50,108 nucleotides of DNA from Bacteroidia bacterium (GTDB taxonomy: Bacteria; Bacteroidota; Bacteroidia; Bacteroidales; UBA932), in contig JAUMVX010000003.1 of NCBI GenBank assembly GCA_030529945.1, forward strand, positions 1 to 50,108. Direction: 5' to 3'. Under the pieces are notes generated by a model. It worked only from the letters and a program-made list of their open reading frames with translations. It was not told where the DNA came from and searched no databases. Shown piece by piece: positions 49,218-50,108 of the stretch. Made by a program: the position numbers and the translations under genes. Positions within the stretch are counted from its first letter, which is position 1, and each line of letters begins with the position of its first letter.

Positions 49218-50108
49218 GTGAACAGAAGAGTTGCAGTGACCGGGCTGGGAGTGATTTCCTGTGTGGGAAACGATGTGGAAAGTTTCTGGAACAGCCTGAA
49301 AGCGGGTGTCTGCGGAATTGACACCATATTTCCGGAGTCCGGCCTCCCGGTGAATATCGGCGGCACCATCAAAGATTTCCATCCGGAAGATTACGGGATA
49401 GACAAGCCTTTCGTCAGAAAGCAGGATATGTTCTCGATTTACGCCTTGGCTGCGGCAAATCAGGCTGTGGCGGATTCGGGTCTTCTGGCCGCTTCTGCCG
49501 AGGAGGGCGGGAACATCGACCCTCAGAGGCTCGGAGTCTATGTGGGTTCCGGAATAGGCGGCTTCGCCACCATCTCCCGTGAGGTGGAGAGGATGAAGGA
49601 GGACCCGACGGGACAGTGGGTTTCGCCTCTTTTCGTCCCGACTATGATTTCGAATATCGCGGGCGGGCACATCGCCATCCGCCATCACGCCGAGGGCCCC
49701 TGTGTGAATATCGTCACCGCCTGCACCACTTCGACTAATTCTCTGGGCGAGGCTTACCGGGCCATCAAGTTCGGTTTCGCCGACGCCATCATCTCCGGAG
49801 GCTCAGACCACAGTATGCTCCCTATAGGCATAGCCGGCTTCGCCAATGCCAAGGCTCTGACCAGGGAGACGAATCCCAAGCACGCCTGTCTGCCTTTCAA
49901 CGCCGACCGTGCCGGTTTCGTGATGGCCGACGGGGCGGCAGTACTGGTTCTGGAAGAGTATGAGCACGCCAGGGCCAGAGGTGCGAAGATTTATGCCGAG
50001 ATGGTGGGTTACGGCTGTACCTGCGACGCGTACCACTCCACGGCTCCGCGTCCGGACGGGCTCACCCAGTCCAGATGCATCAGGCAGGCTCTCGATGAGG
50101 CCGGCTTC
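49218..50108 (+). CDS. fabF: 3-oxoacyl-ACP synthase II (FabF), 3' end outside window
   Basis: A condensing enzyme of fatty-acid elongation, here the first 297 residues; the frame is open to the last base of the window. It starts at a GTG (VNRRVAVTGLGVISCVGND), with no ATG available before the family's conserved N-terminus. The catalytic Cys lies in NIVTACTTSTNSLGEAY (usually TACATGTH or TACASS). IISGGSDHSMLPIGIAGFA and FNADRAGFVMADGAAVLVLEE are family hallmarks. The TTST after the Cys is slightly unusual, so a KAS-like relative is possible, but the overall match to FabF is strong. A promoter precedes it. Confidence 0.9.
   Translation, partial: MNRRVAVTGLGVISCVGNDVESFWNSLKAGVCGIDTIFPESGLPVNIGGTIKDFHPEDYGIDKPFVRKQDMFSIYALAAANQAVADSGLLAASAEEGGNIDPQRLGVYVGSGIGGFATISREVERMKEDPTGQWVSPLFVPTMISNIAGGHIAIRHHAEGPCVNIVTACTTSTNSLGEAYRAIKFGFADAIISGGSDHSMLPIGIAGFANAKALTRETNPKHACLPFNADRAGFVMADGAAVLVLEEYEHARARGAKIYAEMVGYGCTCDAYHSTAPRPDGLTQSRCIRQALDEAGF

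Overview
The window is a gene-dense stretch of a Bacteroidota chromosome, most likely from the order Bacteroidales. The evidence is the lineage-typical -7 promoter box TAnnTTTG (often with TTG or TTTG about 20 bp upstream) in front of many genes, near-absence of Shine-Dalgarno sequences, and families characteristic of the phylum (DUF4290, DUF4293, DUF3822, fimbrillin-like and FISUMP-domain lipoproteins, short ComEC, the YitT family). Coding sequence prefers G/C-ending codons, so this is a fairly GC-rich member (Rikenellaceae-like or an uncultured gut lineage), but genus cannot be decided. I see no rRNA, tRNA, CRISPR array, insertion sequence, prophage or obvious genomic island; no intergenic gap exceeds about 250 bp.

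Layout. 1-5.6 kb: a 110-bp intergenic repeat, a TGS-fused nucleoside kinase, a YitT transporter-like protein, an Hsp20 chaperone with an elaborate upstream control region, and a fimbrillin-like lipoprotein with a small secreted partner preceded by a run of nine G. 5.6-12.8 kb: a Rel-type (p)ppGpp enzyme with a decayed hydrolase site, ribosomal protein S1, RNase Z, a GH73/LysM glucosaminidase and MltG. 12.8-16.5 kb (minus strand): a K+/H+ antiporter operon and pdxA with a small secreted protein. 16.7-23.7 kb: AddB and AddA recombination nucleases, a YqaA-like membrane protein and a YbaK-type tRNA deacylase. 23.7-28.6 kb: DUF4290-ftsK-lolA, convergent with a FISUMP lipoprotein. 28.7-33.3 kb: the second copy of the repeat, apbE, short comEC, acetate kinase and phosphate butyryl/acetyltransferase. 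33.4-41.4 kb: an rsmD operon on the minus strand, then a six-gene plus-strand operon (nrnA, two FKBP-type lipoproteins, MATE exporter, cytidylate-kinase-like protein, serine hydrolase). 41.4-50.1 kb: mazG divergent from a CoA-transferase, tcdA, an acetyltransferase-like protein, prfA, a nucleoside phosphorylase, DUF4293, a membrane LytTR regulator, and the start of fabF, which runs off the window.

Most genes are housekeeping. Some linked functions stand out: acetate kinase plus phosphotransacylase plus CoA-transferase for short-chain acyl-CoA/energy metabolism; GH73 plus MltG for peptidoglycan turnover; AddA plus AddB for double-strand-break repair. The most unusual signal is not a gene: the tetranucleotide CATG is almost completely absent. 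Reading line by line I found it once, at 26-29, where roughly 196 would be expected for equal base frequencies. Codon choice before ATG codons is visibly distorted to avoid it. Other items worth a second look are the 110-bp repeat carrying a perfect DnaA-box 9-mer next to promoters, the G9 tract abutting the promoter of the fimbrillin operon, and a candidate sigma-54-type control region for hsp20.
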